Source of the DNA: Ooceraea biroi
Taxonomy: Eukaryota > Arthropoda > Insecta > Hymenoptera > Formicidae
Direction of reading: 5' to 3'
DNA length: 64,000 nucleotides
NCBI RefSeq assembly: GCF_003672135.1
Contig: NC_039514.1
Span: forward strand, 10,715,787-10,779,786
Part shown: positions 11,901-23,789 of the stretch, piece after piece
How positions within the stretch are numbered: position 1 is the first letter of the stretch
How the letters are laid out: the number at the start of each line of letters is the position of its first letter
Position numbers and translations under genes: made by a program
The notes under the pieces: generated by a model
Database searches by the model: none
Told to the model about the DNA's origin: nothing
The model's input: the letters and a program-made list of their open reading frames with translations, nothing else

Positions 11901-14900
11901 TATAGCCCTCGTAGCCTCGTGTACGCTTATGCTCATGAAAGAATAATAATCAACTGCACGAATGTAGGCGAGTAGGAAGAATCCATACTACGAGAGAGCG
12001 AGCAACGCGTACGAGGAGCGCGACGCGGGCACCTCCGCGCGCGTGGAATACGGAGTCGATGACCTAGAGATAAGGTGACGTAAGAGGAAGGGTTTGCTCG
12101 AAATGCGAGATCAGCCGGCGGTATCGTTGCGCGAAGATCGGCGGTGGTGATCGGTCACTCACGGTGTCGAGAAATCGACAATCCTCTGCGCGACGAGATA
12201 ACGCCGGTGGCGAACAGGTGCAGCGAGAATGATGTCGGCCGTACACAGTGGTCGTCATCACCCCCCGACGACAGGTAAGGGGGGCACCCTCGATTTCGTT
12301 CGTGGAAGCCGGGCCCCGTCATTAAGTTTCTTCCTCGCGGTATCGAAATGGAGAACGCCGAAGTGGACGGGCGGACAGATAGGAAATTCCGGGCGCGATG
12401 GGACGCCCTTCGGTGAGCCTTCTTCGACTGCGACACGCATCACGGACACCTGTCGGCGCGAGGAGGCGAGGAACGGAAAAGGGCGGAAGGGACTCGCGCG
12501 CGCGGCCGTAAGCCGAGCGCCGCGTAACGATCCATCATCCGCGGCGGAGCCGTGTGATCAGCGCGTATGATCCATCATCCGGTAACCGCTCGCATCCGCG
12601 CGGCGATGCTATGCGGATGCGATTCGCGCGGATGCCGATGATCCGCCGCGGACGCGTTCGCGGCGTGGAAAAAGCGCGATGGGAAGGACGTTGAACGTTG
12701 AATCGCGAGGACGTGGAGAACCGCGCGTGAGAGAACCGCGCGAGATCGACGCCTCGAGAAGACGACATTCCTTCAAGATTCGCGTACGTGTGTTGCATAC
12801 AGCCGCGTGCAACTGTACGACGCGATACGTATCTACGCGTTCGTGTGTGCGTGCACGATGTCGCCCGCGGAAATCGGAGCAGCGCGAACGCTTCTATCGG
12901 CGACGATCCGCTGCGGTGGCCGGCGGTTCCGTGCGGCTTCCGCGCCTGCAGGTCGGAAGTGCACGGTGCGGCTTCGATTCGATCGCCGCTCGATCGTTAC
13001 GTGACCACCGCGGTGACCGTATAAAGGCAACGGGGAAGGGCCGCGGCTTTCTGTCGCCCGCTCGTACACGCGTGTGTACACTCGCACGAGCGAGCGAGCG
13101 AGCGAGCATCGGCTCCCCCCGATTGGGTGTCACGCTCGTAGACTCGCTGCACGAGTAACCGTTTCGCAACAGATTACACGCGCCTCTTCCTGTAACGGTG
13201 AGCTTAGCACGTTCGCTCGCTCGCTCGCGCAGTCATGTGCGTACGTGTATGTATTTCTGTGCACAGGGACAGGTATATAGGTATATATGTACATGTTGAA
13301 ACGACGATCGTCCCACGGGGAACGACTCGGTGCTGCGAGAAACTAGACTGGCGCGCGTAGCTCCTTCGACGCTCGTACATTCCTCGGAGAGCGACGCGAG
13401 AGCTTCGATCTGAGAGGTGTTTTTTTTATACAATCCATAAGTTTTCCATAAGTTTCGGTGTAGATAGATCGTACTACACAAATATTGATGCAATAATTTC
13501 ATTATTGTACACTACTAATTCGTCCATCAGGTCCAGTGGCGGCCGGGAAGGATTCGTTCCTCGCGGAGCGAGATGCTCGCTCATGTGTTGTTGTTCTCCA
13601 ACTCGTTTAGCCCTGGCAATGAACGCGGCGCGGCTATATACGCGGACAATTTTCCGTATGCTCATTAAAAGCCGCGCCGGTCGCTGACTCCTCGGCGGTC
13701 CCGCTTAATTAATAAACCTCGTCCGCTTATAAATATCAACCGGCTCTGGGCGGATATTTCGGTCCGCCAGTGAATGTCGGGTCAATGTTTCCGGCTATTT
13801 ACGCGCGCGCGTAATGCATGCGTCCCATTTCCTAGAACTCCTGCTGATCACCCAAGCCTTCCGGCTTGCGGCAAACGGGGATGCTGAAGAAGCCGCGTCA
13901 ATAATCCGTGACGTGTGGAAATCAACTGGGAATTTTTCACTTCCACCATTACCCGTGGGATCTTTTCTCATTGAATCCAGTTAAAACTGTAAATCTGGGA
14001 ATAATTATCGTAGCGGTCGATATGTCGAGAAATGCACAACAGGATGAGTCTGACGAACGGTGCTAGCAATTGTTCGTTGGAAATTGCTCCCGTGCTGCTC
14101 ATCAGGAAAGTGAACGTCCAAGAGCGTTTAAGTCTCCCTGAAACACACAATTGGTATCGTGAAATCACGCGGACTTGGTCGCACGCGTGAACTTAATCCC
14201 GTAAAATTGTTGTTACGGTAACTTGTCAAACGTTGACGCGATTTATCAAACGTTGCTACGGATCATCGTGATTCTCCTTTGTCGTCACTCGGCGAAAGAA
14301 GCGAGTCGTTAGACTGATGTAACGGGTTGGTACGAAGTTTGCAGCCGGGTTGTCGCGTGATTTGTCACTCTCCGTGCTCCGGAGAGTGACTCGCCTCCAT
14401 CGGCATTCAGCGACAGAAAAAGGAGCCCTCATTGATCTCGCGCGTTAAGCAGGAAGACGCGTTCTGCCTTTAGTACGGCACGTTCATTCACGACCAGTGA
14501 CGGGAGACGCACAAGCGCGCACAAGCAATGATGATGATGATGATGACGACGACAAAGGCGACGAGGGAGTGACAAAAGCGTCCGCGCGTCTATTCAACCT
14601 CGAGATTCGAATAATTTCGCTGCGAGCGCGAGAATGAAAGGGAAGAGGACGAGAAGAAGCGACATGCACACTACAAATGCGGAGGTGCGAAAACGATACT
14701 CTGGCGACTGGAATCGTGTCGTGCGAGGAGAATTGCCCGCTCGTAAACGAAAGGTCGCGAACGATGCATGGGATGAACTGACAATTCGACCGCTACACAG
14801 TCTTCTATATTGAATACAAATTAATAAACACAGACACATGCATCTACACAGGGCAAGCATGGTAAGCAGAAATATTAATATGCTAAAAAGTAGCAAAGTG

Positions 14901-17900
14901 ACGCAAATAGTGAAAACCAAGTAACGATCCTGAATTATTAAGCAGTTCCTTTCGCTGGCGCGGTGAACGGTCAGATTGACAAGTTTTTTGTCGCTCATGC
15001 AGCTTCGTTACGATTGCCGTCACGCGCGTGGACGACCGGTCGCCGAACGTCCAGCTCCTCCGTGTTGCCATATCGAAAGCACAAAAACCCCGTGAATCCT
15101 CGTCTACGTATCGCCTTTAAACGAGCATCGCCCATAAGGCGCAATGAGGAATTCCCACGCAGCCGTTGCTCGCTACCGCCCTTCTGCGAGGTCGACGATC
15201 TCTTTGGATACGGGCGGGTCATGCGAAGCGATTACCGCTGGTATTGTTCGCGGCTCCTGGTGGCGGTAACTTACTTCTGGGTGTAAGTTATACCGCGCGT
15301 TCGATTAAACCGCGCTTAATTGGCTCAAGATCTCAATCGCGTATCTCGGTCGCTCGCGTATACTCACTTCGCTTGGCAGAAACGTCGCCGGAGAACGCGA
15401 AGTTGGTCTCTGGAAGTCCTCTGCGAAGTACTCTGAAGTACTCTTGAAATTCCAACGTTCGACTTGCGTCGGAGGTCTCGACCGAAAATTCCATCGGATC
15501 ATGCCGCTCCAGAGTCGTGCGAGCGATGGTGCTCCGTCGTTCGTTCTCATCTACGAAGATTAAAACCTGTCACCCTTAATTAAATCGGCTCCCGTCGCCG
15601 TAAATTTCAATTATATTCAATTATCGGCTCTCAGATAATTCATCCGAGTCTCGACCCTGATGGCCCAGGGAAATACACACCAAACGGACCACGATCCGCT
15701 GGATCCGATCCGATCCAGGGGGAGAGGGCGGGGCGGGGCGGCCCTTTACGAGCAACCGTCTCTATCACTGTGCGCGCCCGAGGGCGCATTGTACCTCGGC
15801 GACGTTTTATTTATGGAGAGCCTAAGACGATTACGAGGCGCAGCGAGCACTCCTATAACTGCGGCCGCTGCCTAACTGCTAACGTGTATGAGAGATTAGT
15901 TGCGCCACAAAAAACGCCTACTTGGCCCGCGTTTCCGTCGGGACCATAAATCCACTTGACGCGTCCGGCTCGCCTCTCGACGACGAGCGGGAGGAGCGCG
16001 CTCGTACGCGCGGCGGAATATGGGCTCGTATCCGACGAAAAACCGTCGTCGAAAATCGCCGCGAGGTTGTAGTGTTACAACAACCGTTACAACTCGTGCC
16101 GATCGCGCCGCGCTGCACTTTTGCGATCGCGCTTCGGGGCTGCGAAGAGATCCGCCTGCGCGAGTCCGTCCGTCCAGCTCGCGGTGGAGAATGGTGTCGC
16201 CTTTATGACCCGGCTACAATTATCACCGTCCCGTGAAAGCTCACCTCTGCTCTGCGATCCGCCCGTCTCTGTCTTTTTCTTTCTCTTTCTTTCCTTCTTT
16301 GATCTCTCCCTGTAATCTTTCTCTCTTTCTCTGTCTGTTTCAGGAGTAACAAGTACCTGCAAAAATCGTCCATCAGCCGCGTGTGCGCTGTCGGAGGTTT
16401 CTTCATTAGCATTCCGGTCTTCTTAACTGGTGAGAACACAAACTGTCTTCCCTCGCCTCCCCCCAGCTGCCAAATTATCCGTGAATTGCCCGAGAATTAT
16501 CCGGCAATTGTGTCCCTTGATTTCTGCGGGAAACCTGGCGGAAGCTCGCGTGCTTCGCTCGTTTCGCCGATTGCATATTAATTCGCATTATGATTCACAG
16601 GCATGATCCTGTACACGTTCATCCAGTTCCACTCGACGCCGGCGATCGTCACGTCGATCTTCATCGGCCTCGGCATCGTGTTCTGCGGGTGCGCCATGGT
16701 CCACAACGTCTTCGTGTGGCAGAAAGTGAGTGCGCTGCGTCTGGAAATGCATTTCGCATACGCTCCCACCTTCTGCGTTTCTTCTCCCGTCACCTCTTTC
16801 TCCCCCTCTCGCGGCACGGCGACCTAACGGCGTGCGAAATTCTTTTGATCATCGCGAGATAGACGGATCCCAGTGACGTCTATCAAACTTGTACGGCTGC
16901 TGCAGCACGATGTTGTCCAATCTTTCTCCTTCTCTCTCCTTCGTGTGACCACGTAGATCTGAAATTTCAGTTAGCTGAAGCGTGACTATTACTTTTAATC
17001 GAACAACTCGAATAATTGAATCGGGGATAAAGCTACTGATCAACAAGCAGGAAGAAGAAGAAGAAGCTGACGGTGCCGAAGTGGACATGTACGTTTCATT
17101 CGACGCCGAACCGGCTGCGTAGCTCGATAGACGCGTCGCGTCTGTCTCTCTTTATTTTCTCGTGTCTCAGCCGACGATGCACCGGTCCGCGTCTCCCCCG
17201 CCGCCCCCGTTCCACCGGCTCTACATCCTTAATCTCTCCACGGCGTGCCTTATTACCATATCCCGCAACGGTCGATGTCATTATCACGCTATTATTTACG
17301 TCGGTGATCATTCTACCGTGTAATTCGATTCCAAACTGGATCTAGCGCGCAGGATGTGCGTGCGTGCGTGTGTGCGCGAGCTGTGTGTCGGCTGGACGTG
17401 GACCTTCGCGCGCGCCTCGTTCCTCGTCGGCCAGGTTCCTGCCTCGTGAGAGAGGACCGATAAGCAGGATAACCGCGTCACGCACGACTGATTCTGGGAC
17501 GATACCACGGTCCGCGTTACGTAATTATGTAATTAAGCGAACGATTTTTGTGCCGGCGTAATTTTTGTAGTCGCACGGCCGCTCTATCTCGTCCCTTTTC
17601 CTTCTTCTTCCGTCTTCTCCTGATAAACTTTGCAAATCGCACGATGATGGAGAAAATTTATCTCATTACGCTCCTCGTGCTCCTGATATTTCCTGCACAC
17701 CATCGAACGTATCATCAAAATTTTCCCGGAGAGTACCCGCAGAGTTGGTGCCATCTCGATCAAAGTTAGTTACGGTACTCGAGTGTGAAATTTCAGATAA
17801 TCACTCTCGAGGATAATAAACTTACCTTCTGCGGTCTTCTCTCATAATCCTCTCTTTCGTTCCCTAGGAGAAGACGAACGCGGTGAAGGCGTTCGCCCGC

Positions 17901-18512
17901 GAGCAGTGCGAGGCCGCCGCGGCGCAGCTACAGCGCCAACAACAACAGCTGCAGCTGCAGCACCAACCGTCACATCAGCAGTCGGCGCACTCGCAGCATC
18001 AGCAGCATCAACACCATCATCACCAGCAACAGCAGTCGCATCATCATCATCATCATCACCATCAACCGCAGCAGTTGCAGCTGCGAGCGACGTTGACTCA
18101 CGCGGGCTCCAAGATTGGCGGTGGCGGTCCGATGACACATTCGACCGCGAGCCTGGCGCAGTCGGGACGCGGCGTTCATCACTCTTACCAGCATCATCCG
18201 CACCAGCATTCTCACCAGCAACGTCACGCCGCCTCCATGTCGCCGTCGTTACTGCTATCGCCGCACGCCATGCAGCACAATCACAGTCTGGTGCATCGCA
18301 TCACGGCCGCAACGGCTGCTGCCACACCGCCGACGACCCCGGGTGATCGGTCACCGCCGAGCCCCGGCGGTGGTGGCGGCAAGCTCAACAGGTCGCAGCA
18401 TCTGACGCGCGAGACGAGCGGCAGCGTGAGTCCAGGCCTGCCGACGGCTACGCTCGACCTGAGCAGCGCCGCGAACACCAACAGCCCGCACGAGCTATCG
18501 ACTCTTGTCTAG
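9000..18512 (+). CDS. Four-pass membrane protein, TMEM221-like, with Gln/His-rich tails
   Basis: Four coding exons join in frame: 9000-10048, 16344-16429, 16601-16725 and 17868-18512, predicting about 634 residues. The start is the ATG at 9000, because an in-frame TAA lies at 8970. Residues 1 to about 255 are disordered and rich in His, Gln, Asn, Ser and Thr, with CAG/CAC runs. Four hydrophobic segments follow: LGLLCLVSLLLALLSVIFLL near 270; a second rich in Leu, Cys and Ala near 310; a third across exons 2-3 around GGFFISIPVFLTGMILYTF; and a fourth around SIFIGLGIVFCGCAMVHNVF. The last exon is a cytosolic tail of about 215 residues with Gln and His homopolymers. The spacing of the last two segments and a His in the fourth resemble vertebrate TMEM221, a family of unknown function. 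I assign that name only tentatively. Intron 1 is 6.3 kb. That it is a real gene is much surer than its family. Confidence 0.6.
10049..16343 (+). other. Long intron of the tetraspan gene
   Basis: The intron runs from CCG|GTGAGT at 10048/10049 to a strong polypyrimidine tract and TTTCAG at 16343. It has no supported gene. It contains short hairpins (for example 14364-14374 paired with 14380-14390, 11-bp arms) and GAGC/CGAG tetranucleotide runs near 13085-13107. Open frames within it are short, overlap in several frames, and have no recognisable motifs. Confidence 0.7.
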
Positions 18513-20934
18513 GAGACAGGGCCTAGATGGAAGAAACTTGGACGAGGATAAAAGGAAGGAAAGACGTCCTCTGATCGATCGAGTTATTTCCGAATCCGTT
18601 GAACCGACGTTTGCGAAAGCTGTATCCGTTTGGAGATGACCTCCTCGGTGGCATCACGTGGACTTTGCTTCGGCAACGTCGAAGACAGATCTGCCGACTT
18701 AGCGAGTGCCTTTACGAGACTTTGTTGACTCCGATATGTGCATGCGCGTGTACTGATCGCGATTGAAGAATTTATCTTTAAATTGCTTTAAGGCTGTACT
18801 TGTAAAAATCTGAAGGGATGTCGAGAAGTTGTTAAACGGCTGATTTTGTACAGATAGAGCCGGCGTTGATCTAAGAAGGGGACCAAAAACTGCTGATTAA
18901 GGCTGCCTTGCTTATTTCGCCTCGTTATTGCGTCATTAACGTTATCAGTGCACCGTCACTGCGACATTGGAGCGAATATTTTTTTTCGTTTTTGCCTCGA
19001 CGCGTCCAATCACGAAAGCCAAGACGAGATTACCCAGAGATATCCCAGGCCACCGTGATGATGGCGAGTCCTCGGCGATTTTTACCCACCGCATACATAA
19101 CGTTCACGATCCTCGACGGGCGAACGAGTCGGAAAAACGCCGAGCGAAATAAATTAGAGCTTGTATTGGATGAGATCTTGTCAGCCGCGTCTTTGTCCGT
19201 ACTATTCTGGCAATTACCGGCGGACCTTGAGACCATGCTTTCAGAGCCACTGACCGTCTTTACAACCTGGGTCATTAAACCAGTATTACTCGACCCATAA
19301 GCGTTTTTGTTTCTTGCCCGCCGATACGCGGTTCGCTTGCGCCAGTCGGAGAATTCGGTGAACTGTCTTAATCCTGCTAGTATTGTAGCTAACATGATTT
19401 AACGACTTGTGCGTTCGTAGCGCTAGTTCCTGTTAGCCTTGACTAGCTACATTCTTTTACATATCGCCGCAATTTCCTCAAGCAGGTTTCGCGCGCCCAA
19501 TTCTTCAACGCGCGTTGTACAGCGTTCCCGTTGGAGAAATTTCACGCTGCACGCCGATCATCGACACCGAGTATCATTTTGCCGAACGAAACCTGCCGAT
19601 TTATGCTTTATTTACGGCTCATATATCCCGCTATCAGCGAGAACAGCAACAGGTTTCCGTAACCTGTTGCGCAACGTCGACAAGAAAAATCTCTTGCTAT
19701 CGAATGCGCGTTGCGTTGTGTGCCTCGCAAGTTCTTTCCGGTTTACCCGATATTACGATGAACTCTCGCGATATCAGCTGACCAGGAAAGAATTCGCGTG
19801 GGTTTGGAAAAATTTAACGCTGACAATATTGCCGTATCGACTGCGATGGTTGAAATGCGCTTCGACAATACGCACGTAACAATGTGCACGTACTTTTCGA
19901 TGCCTTAGAAACCCCGAAGAGACGAAAAAAATTGGCACGTGTGTGAATCTTGCCATGTCCCCGCTTATCTTATTATTACTATTATTATTATTTGTACTTA
20001 TATCGCAGAATCTCTAGTCCTAGATTACTCTCGTCCATACAGAAGTATAAGACTTTAGAATTCTGATTCATTGCTGCTGATGAAGTACTTGAAATTTGTG
20101 AACTCGTTATTTAAAATGCCGATATCAGGTTTTCTCTTCCCACGAAATTTGAATTTTTTGAGAGAAGATTGTTAAGGAACGTTCATGATCTCACAAAAAC
20201 AATCAAAAAAGCAATTAGCTGACCGAGTTTGTCGAGTTTCAAGGTGTCTGATACGATCTGTCTGATATGCGATTCCTCTTAAACGATCAGCATATTTTAA
20301 CACTTAAAAGTATCGAGAGCTACGAAACCGCTATGGGTTTATGTTTAATGTAGAATTATGCTTATACAATTTTGTATCGTTACTGTGTGTATGCGTGCGT
20401 GTGTGCGGTCGCATGAAAGTACGTATTTTAAAAGAGATTTTATAAGTAATCAGGTCAATATTCAGATTCTTACAACATCAATGCAAAGATCTTTTTTTAC
20501 AAATTCGTTCTCACTTTAAATGCTGAGACAGTATCGTCGATCGTTCCGATATTAAACGTTGAAACCATATATCTAATTTGTAATAAAATTCTTGCTGAAT
20601 TCAATAATAGCCAAAATGCAATTTTAAACTATACAAATGCCAATTTCGCGAATACATCGATGCTTATTTCAAGCTTGTATTATTATGTTCATATCTATGC
20701 GATCATATGTATATACTTATGTTTCATTCGAAATACAACTTCCTGTACAATCGAGAAAAGAAGAGAAAGAGAGCAGTAGAAATTTGCCCCGTTCGTATTG
20801 CTGAACCGTGATACGAATCGTGTGGTAACGTATTGCGTAAAGTCGTCCGATAATTCATAGGTATGGCGTAACGCTTCCGTCGTCGAAGATAAGTAGGAGT
20901 TTCATATTCACGGAGGAGTTACGTTTCCGTAAAA

Positions 20935-20969
20935 GCGCCGCGAATATGAGATGTTAATATTCGCGGCGC
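20935..20969. repeat. GC-rich 13-bp perfect inverted repeat
   Basis: The left arm GCGCCGCGAATAT (20935-20947) is perfectly complementary to ATATTCGCGGCGC (20957-20969) across a 9-nt loop. It stands out in an AT-rich background. There is no T tract after it, and a role is not established. Confidence 0.85.
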
Positions 20970-21246
20970 GGGTAAGGATACAGGAACTGAGTGCACAGGA
21001 AGATTTGATACACATAATGTACATAACGAGAGAAAATGAGGCATATCCTAGGGGCGTATTCGAAACGGTCAGGGTAAAACATTGAAAATATGTAAATTGC
21101 GCGACAGCGTGCGTGTATACACTTCACGACGATTTGTAAGTAGCGTAGTTAATAAGCGTCTCTGCTAAGTAGCAGTACGTAACTTAATCGAGTGCGAGTT
21201 AAGTTATTCGTTGGGTCCACATATAAACGCGCATAGTACAAAAGTA

Positions 21247-21464
21247 TTGGGTCAGTCAAAAAGTTCGGTTCGATTTTTGCGTCAAATTTTACTTTAATTC
21301 AGTGCATTCAGTAGAAACAAATTGTTATCAACCAAGTAATCGTTGTCTATGATTAGAGATTATTGTTTATGATATGGACATTATTAACATTATTGTCTGT
21401 GTTATTAATTACGAAAATTGATTTAAAAAATTAAAAATCGAACCGAACTCTCTGACTGACTCAA
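21247..21464. mobile_element. Mariner/Tc1-type MITE, 218 bp, with TA target duplication
   Basis: The left end TTGGGTCAGTCAAAAAGTTC and the reverse complement of the right end, TTGAGTCAGTCAGAGAGTTC, match at all but three positions, and the similarity continues for about 12 more bases. TA lies immediately outside each end (21245-21246 and 21465-21466), the classic mariner/Tc1 target duplication. The 150-bp core is AT-rich and encodes no transposase, so this is a non-autonomous copy. The exact family is not named. Confidence 0.9.
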
Positions 21465-21914
21465 TATGTTAGCTTTATGTACTGATAGTTACGTAATAAC
21501 AGTACATGTACTTGATAATTAATTAAAAAGAGAGAAATAAATTATTCTGAACGTGTATTTTAAAGCTTAAACAATTATTTAATCGTAATAGCGTGTAATG
21601 AATTTTCTGACTGCTTGTATTATTCGATTTAAGTACTCAAGTACTTTCCGGTACATTTCTTTATAACTTAGATTAAAGTGCATGGTCACTTATGTCATCA
21701 TACTTGACTATGTATTCGCTCAGTTACCTCAATATGTTTTATATTATTTAAAAAAAGACATTGATAATGCAAGATTAAATTTCTGCAACAACATTTCATC
21801 AAACGCGAGAAGCATTCGATTCTCGGGGACGAAAAAGCGGCGTAAACACACTGCTGTCGATTCTTAAAAGACAATCGTGAAAATTCACTCTAATAAAACA
21901 ATGTACAAATAGAA

Positions 21915-21924
21915 TTTATTTATT
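21915..21924 (-). terminator. Candidate poly(A) signals of the ferredoxin gene
   Basis: Two overlapping AATAAA hexamers on the minus strand lie about 360 bases past the stop codon. Nothing else in the flank competes strongly. Confidence 0.5.
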
Positions 21925-22284
21925 TGTTCATCTTACGTTAATTCACAATACTTGAAATTGCGCTAAAAACATGGCTATGCACCTTTTTGTTTCTATACAA
22001 AATATTTACACAACCACCTGTGTACATATATAATTGTTCATATATATTGCTCATATATATATATACAATTTCCAAGTAAATTATTGTTAGATTTTTGTTC
22101 TTCGGATTTAAAATTATTTTTGTTGCTACTATATACATAACGTGTGAGTCTTTGTATTCGATATATTTTATACTAAAACGTTTGACCAGATTTTACTAAA
22201 TATGGAGCTGATCTGCGCAATTATATGGAATACAGACCAACTGTACATACCAAATAGGCTTTATAGACATAGTTGATTCATTCG

Positions 22285-23789
22285 TTATTTCCTTGCGTCA
22301 TTAATAGTAGCTGGTACTCTCACTTCAAGACCGTCCAGGTCTTTGGTCATTGTTATCTGACATCCCAATCTGGATCTATAATCGAATTTTCGCTTGAGAT
22401 AATTCTGACAAATATGTGATTTTACGGAAATCTTCGAGAAGCTTTGCGATCGTAGAGCCAGAACAAAGAGGAGCATGGATAGAAACGGAAGCAATCGATT
22501 TAAACAACGAAGGCAAGAGGGGCTGCGACTTCCAATACTATTTTTCATTAAAGGTAAATTTTATTCCTCTTCTCTCCTAGCTACGCGGACGTAGGAAGCT
22601 AGCTGACTTCATGAATAAATGCAGGGAGCATTACAAAGTAAGATTCGAAAAGGATTCCCGATCTGTTTATGAGAGCCTTTACAAGAGCATCTCAAGAGGA
22701 TAATTTAAATACGATTTTAGTACGTACGTTTCTGTTGGCTCGAACGCCAAATCCAACATGTCCATCTCCTCCTCGGTAGCCTTGGTTGGAAGATTATCGA
22801 AAACGTCCTTAGGGAAGATCAGGTGGCAAGTACTGCATGACAGCGTACCTTCGCAAGCACCTGCACAGGTTTATGCATGTTTTGTTAAATGCATGCACAA
22901 TTAGCAACGACAGGAATAATTCTTGTAGGATCATTTTCATACCATAACCATCTAGATCGATGTCATTGTTTACCACAATGTCCAAGATATTTTCCCCTAC
23001 CTTTCCCTTTGCTTTTATCCTCTCTCCATTGGCTTTAACAAACGTTATGCTCACCCTGGACAAAATAACTTTTATTAATTTATATAGGAAGCATTTGGTG
23101 TATCATAAATCAACAGTTGTAAATCTTGATTATTTATAATTAATTTCATAAGGACGTATTTCAAAAAGAATTGACACGTTCATTCTTAATTTGAATAATT
23201 TTATAACCTTTGCACGTTATCTTATCACAAGTGGTCATTGCACTCTGAACTTTCTACAACCTGTTTTATGCTATCTCCTAAATGAGAAAGGTGTTAAGTA
23301 AATCAGTGCTAAATTAGTGCTAATGCATACTGATTGTTTCAGTGCTATCTATATGCGTTCGTAGAAAGATTCTGTAGAAAGCCAGGCCAGTGGCTGAAGA
23401 ATACTCTATAATCTAGACATTGTTGCACTATTGTGAACTAAACGACTAAAAAATCGCTATCTACTATCGCTGAGTGATAGTAGATAACTGCATGATCACA
23501 TGGTCAACAATATCCTATGGTACAAACTCTGCACTACTTGTTAGTCATTCAGCAATTGTGCAATATAATTTGATAAGCAAATGGGTCGTTGGAAAATATC
23601 ACTTAAAAAAACAAGGCTAAGCAATAAATAATCAATTTTTGCTCACTCTTCTTTCTCAGGGAGCGGTCGTGATTGCGTGGTGGACGCGGCTCTTGCCAAG
23701 GTCACTTGCTCGACCTTACGTCCGGTGCGGATCGGGCCCACGGCGAGGAACGTGCGAGACAGCCTCCGTAGCTGCCGTACCAGTGCCAT
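22285..23789 (-). CDS. Fdx1: Mitochondrial [2Fe-2S] ferredoxin (adrenodoxin type)
   Basis: Four exons join in phase: 23647-23789, 22943-23055, 22728-22860 and 22285-22375, giving about 159 residues. The first exon encodes an Arg-rich, acid-poor leader (MALVRQLRRLSRTF...) typical of a mitochondrial transit peptide. The mature part has the cluster-binding pattern ACEGTLSCSTC followed by a fourth cysteine in SRLGCQ, so all four Fe-S ligands are present. The acidic helix EEEMDMLDLAF, which docks redox partners in adrenodoxin, is also present. The C-terminus VRVPATINDARK resembles vertebrate FDX1 (VRVPETVADAR) more than FDX2. Known role of the family: it passes electrons from ferredoxin reductase to mitochondrial P450s and to Fe-S cluster, lipoyl and heme synthesis in the matrix. 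In insects this includes ecdysteroid synthesis. The FDX1 versus FDX2 call rests on the tail and on remembered sequences. Confidence 0.93.

Larger units (their letters stand above)
18513..22284. other. 3' UTR of the tetraspan gene plus intergenic DNA
   Basis: GC content falls steadily to AT-rich. The region probably holds a long 3' UTR of the tetraspan gene. AATAAA hexamers occur at several places (for example near 19148, 20582 and 21535), so the true end is uncertain. It contains a GC-rich hairpin (20935-20969), a mariner-type MITE (21247-21464), and the 3' flank of the ferredoxin gene with AATAAA on the minus strand at 21915-21924. Open frames near 18908-19300 and 19439-19879 look like chance frames. 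Confidence 0.6.

Noticed and set aside
17051..17088. Possible small exon in intron 3 of the tetraspan gene, encoding a poly-Glu stretch between AAGCAG and GTACGT
   Set aside because: Its 38 bases would leave the next exon out of frame and hit a stop within a few codons, while direct joining of 16725 to 17868 is in frame.
18908..19879. Open frames of 121-146 codons on both strands
   Set aside because: No recognisable domain, two strands open at the same place, and position in the probable 3' UTR of the tetraspan gene.
20200..22284. Search for tRNA, rRNA or CRISPR-like arrays in the non-coding stretches
   Set aside because: No cloverleaf with a T-loop GGTTCGA box, no rRNA core sequence and no regularly spaced direct repeats were seen by eye. 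A covariance-model scan would be decisive.
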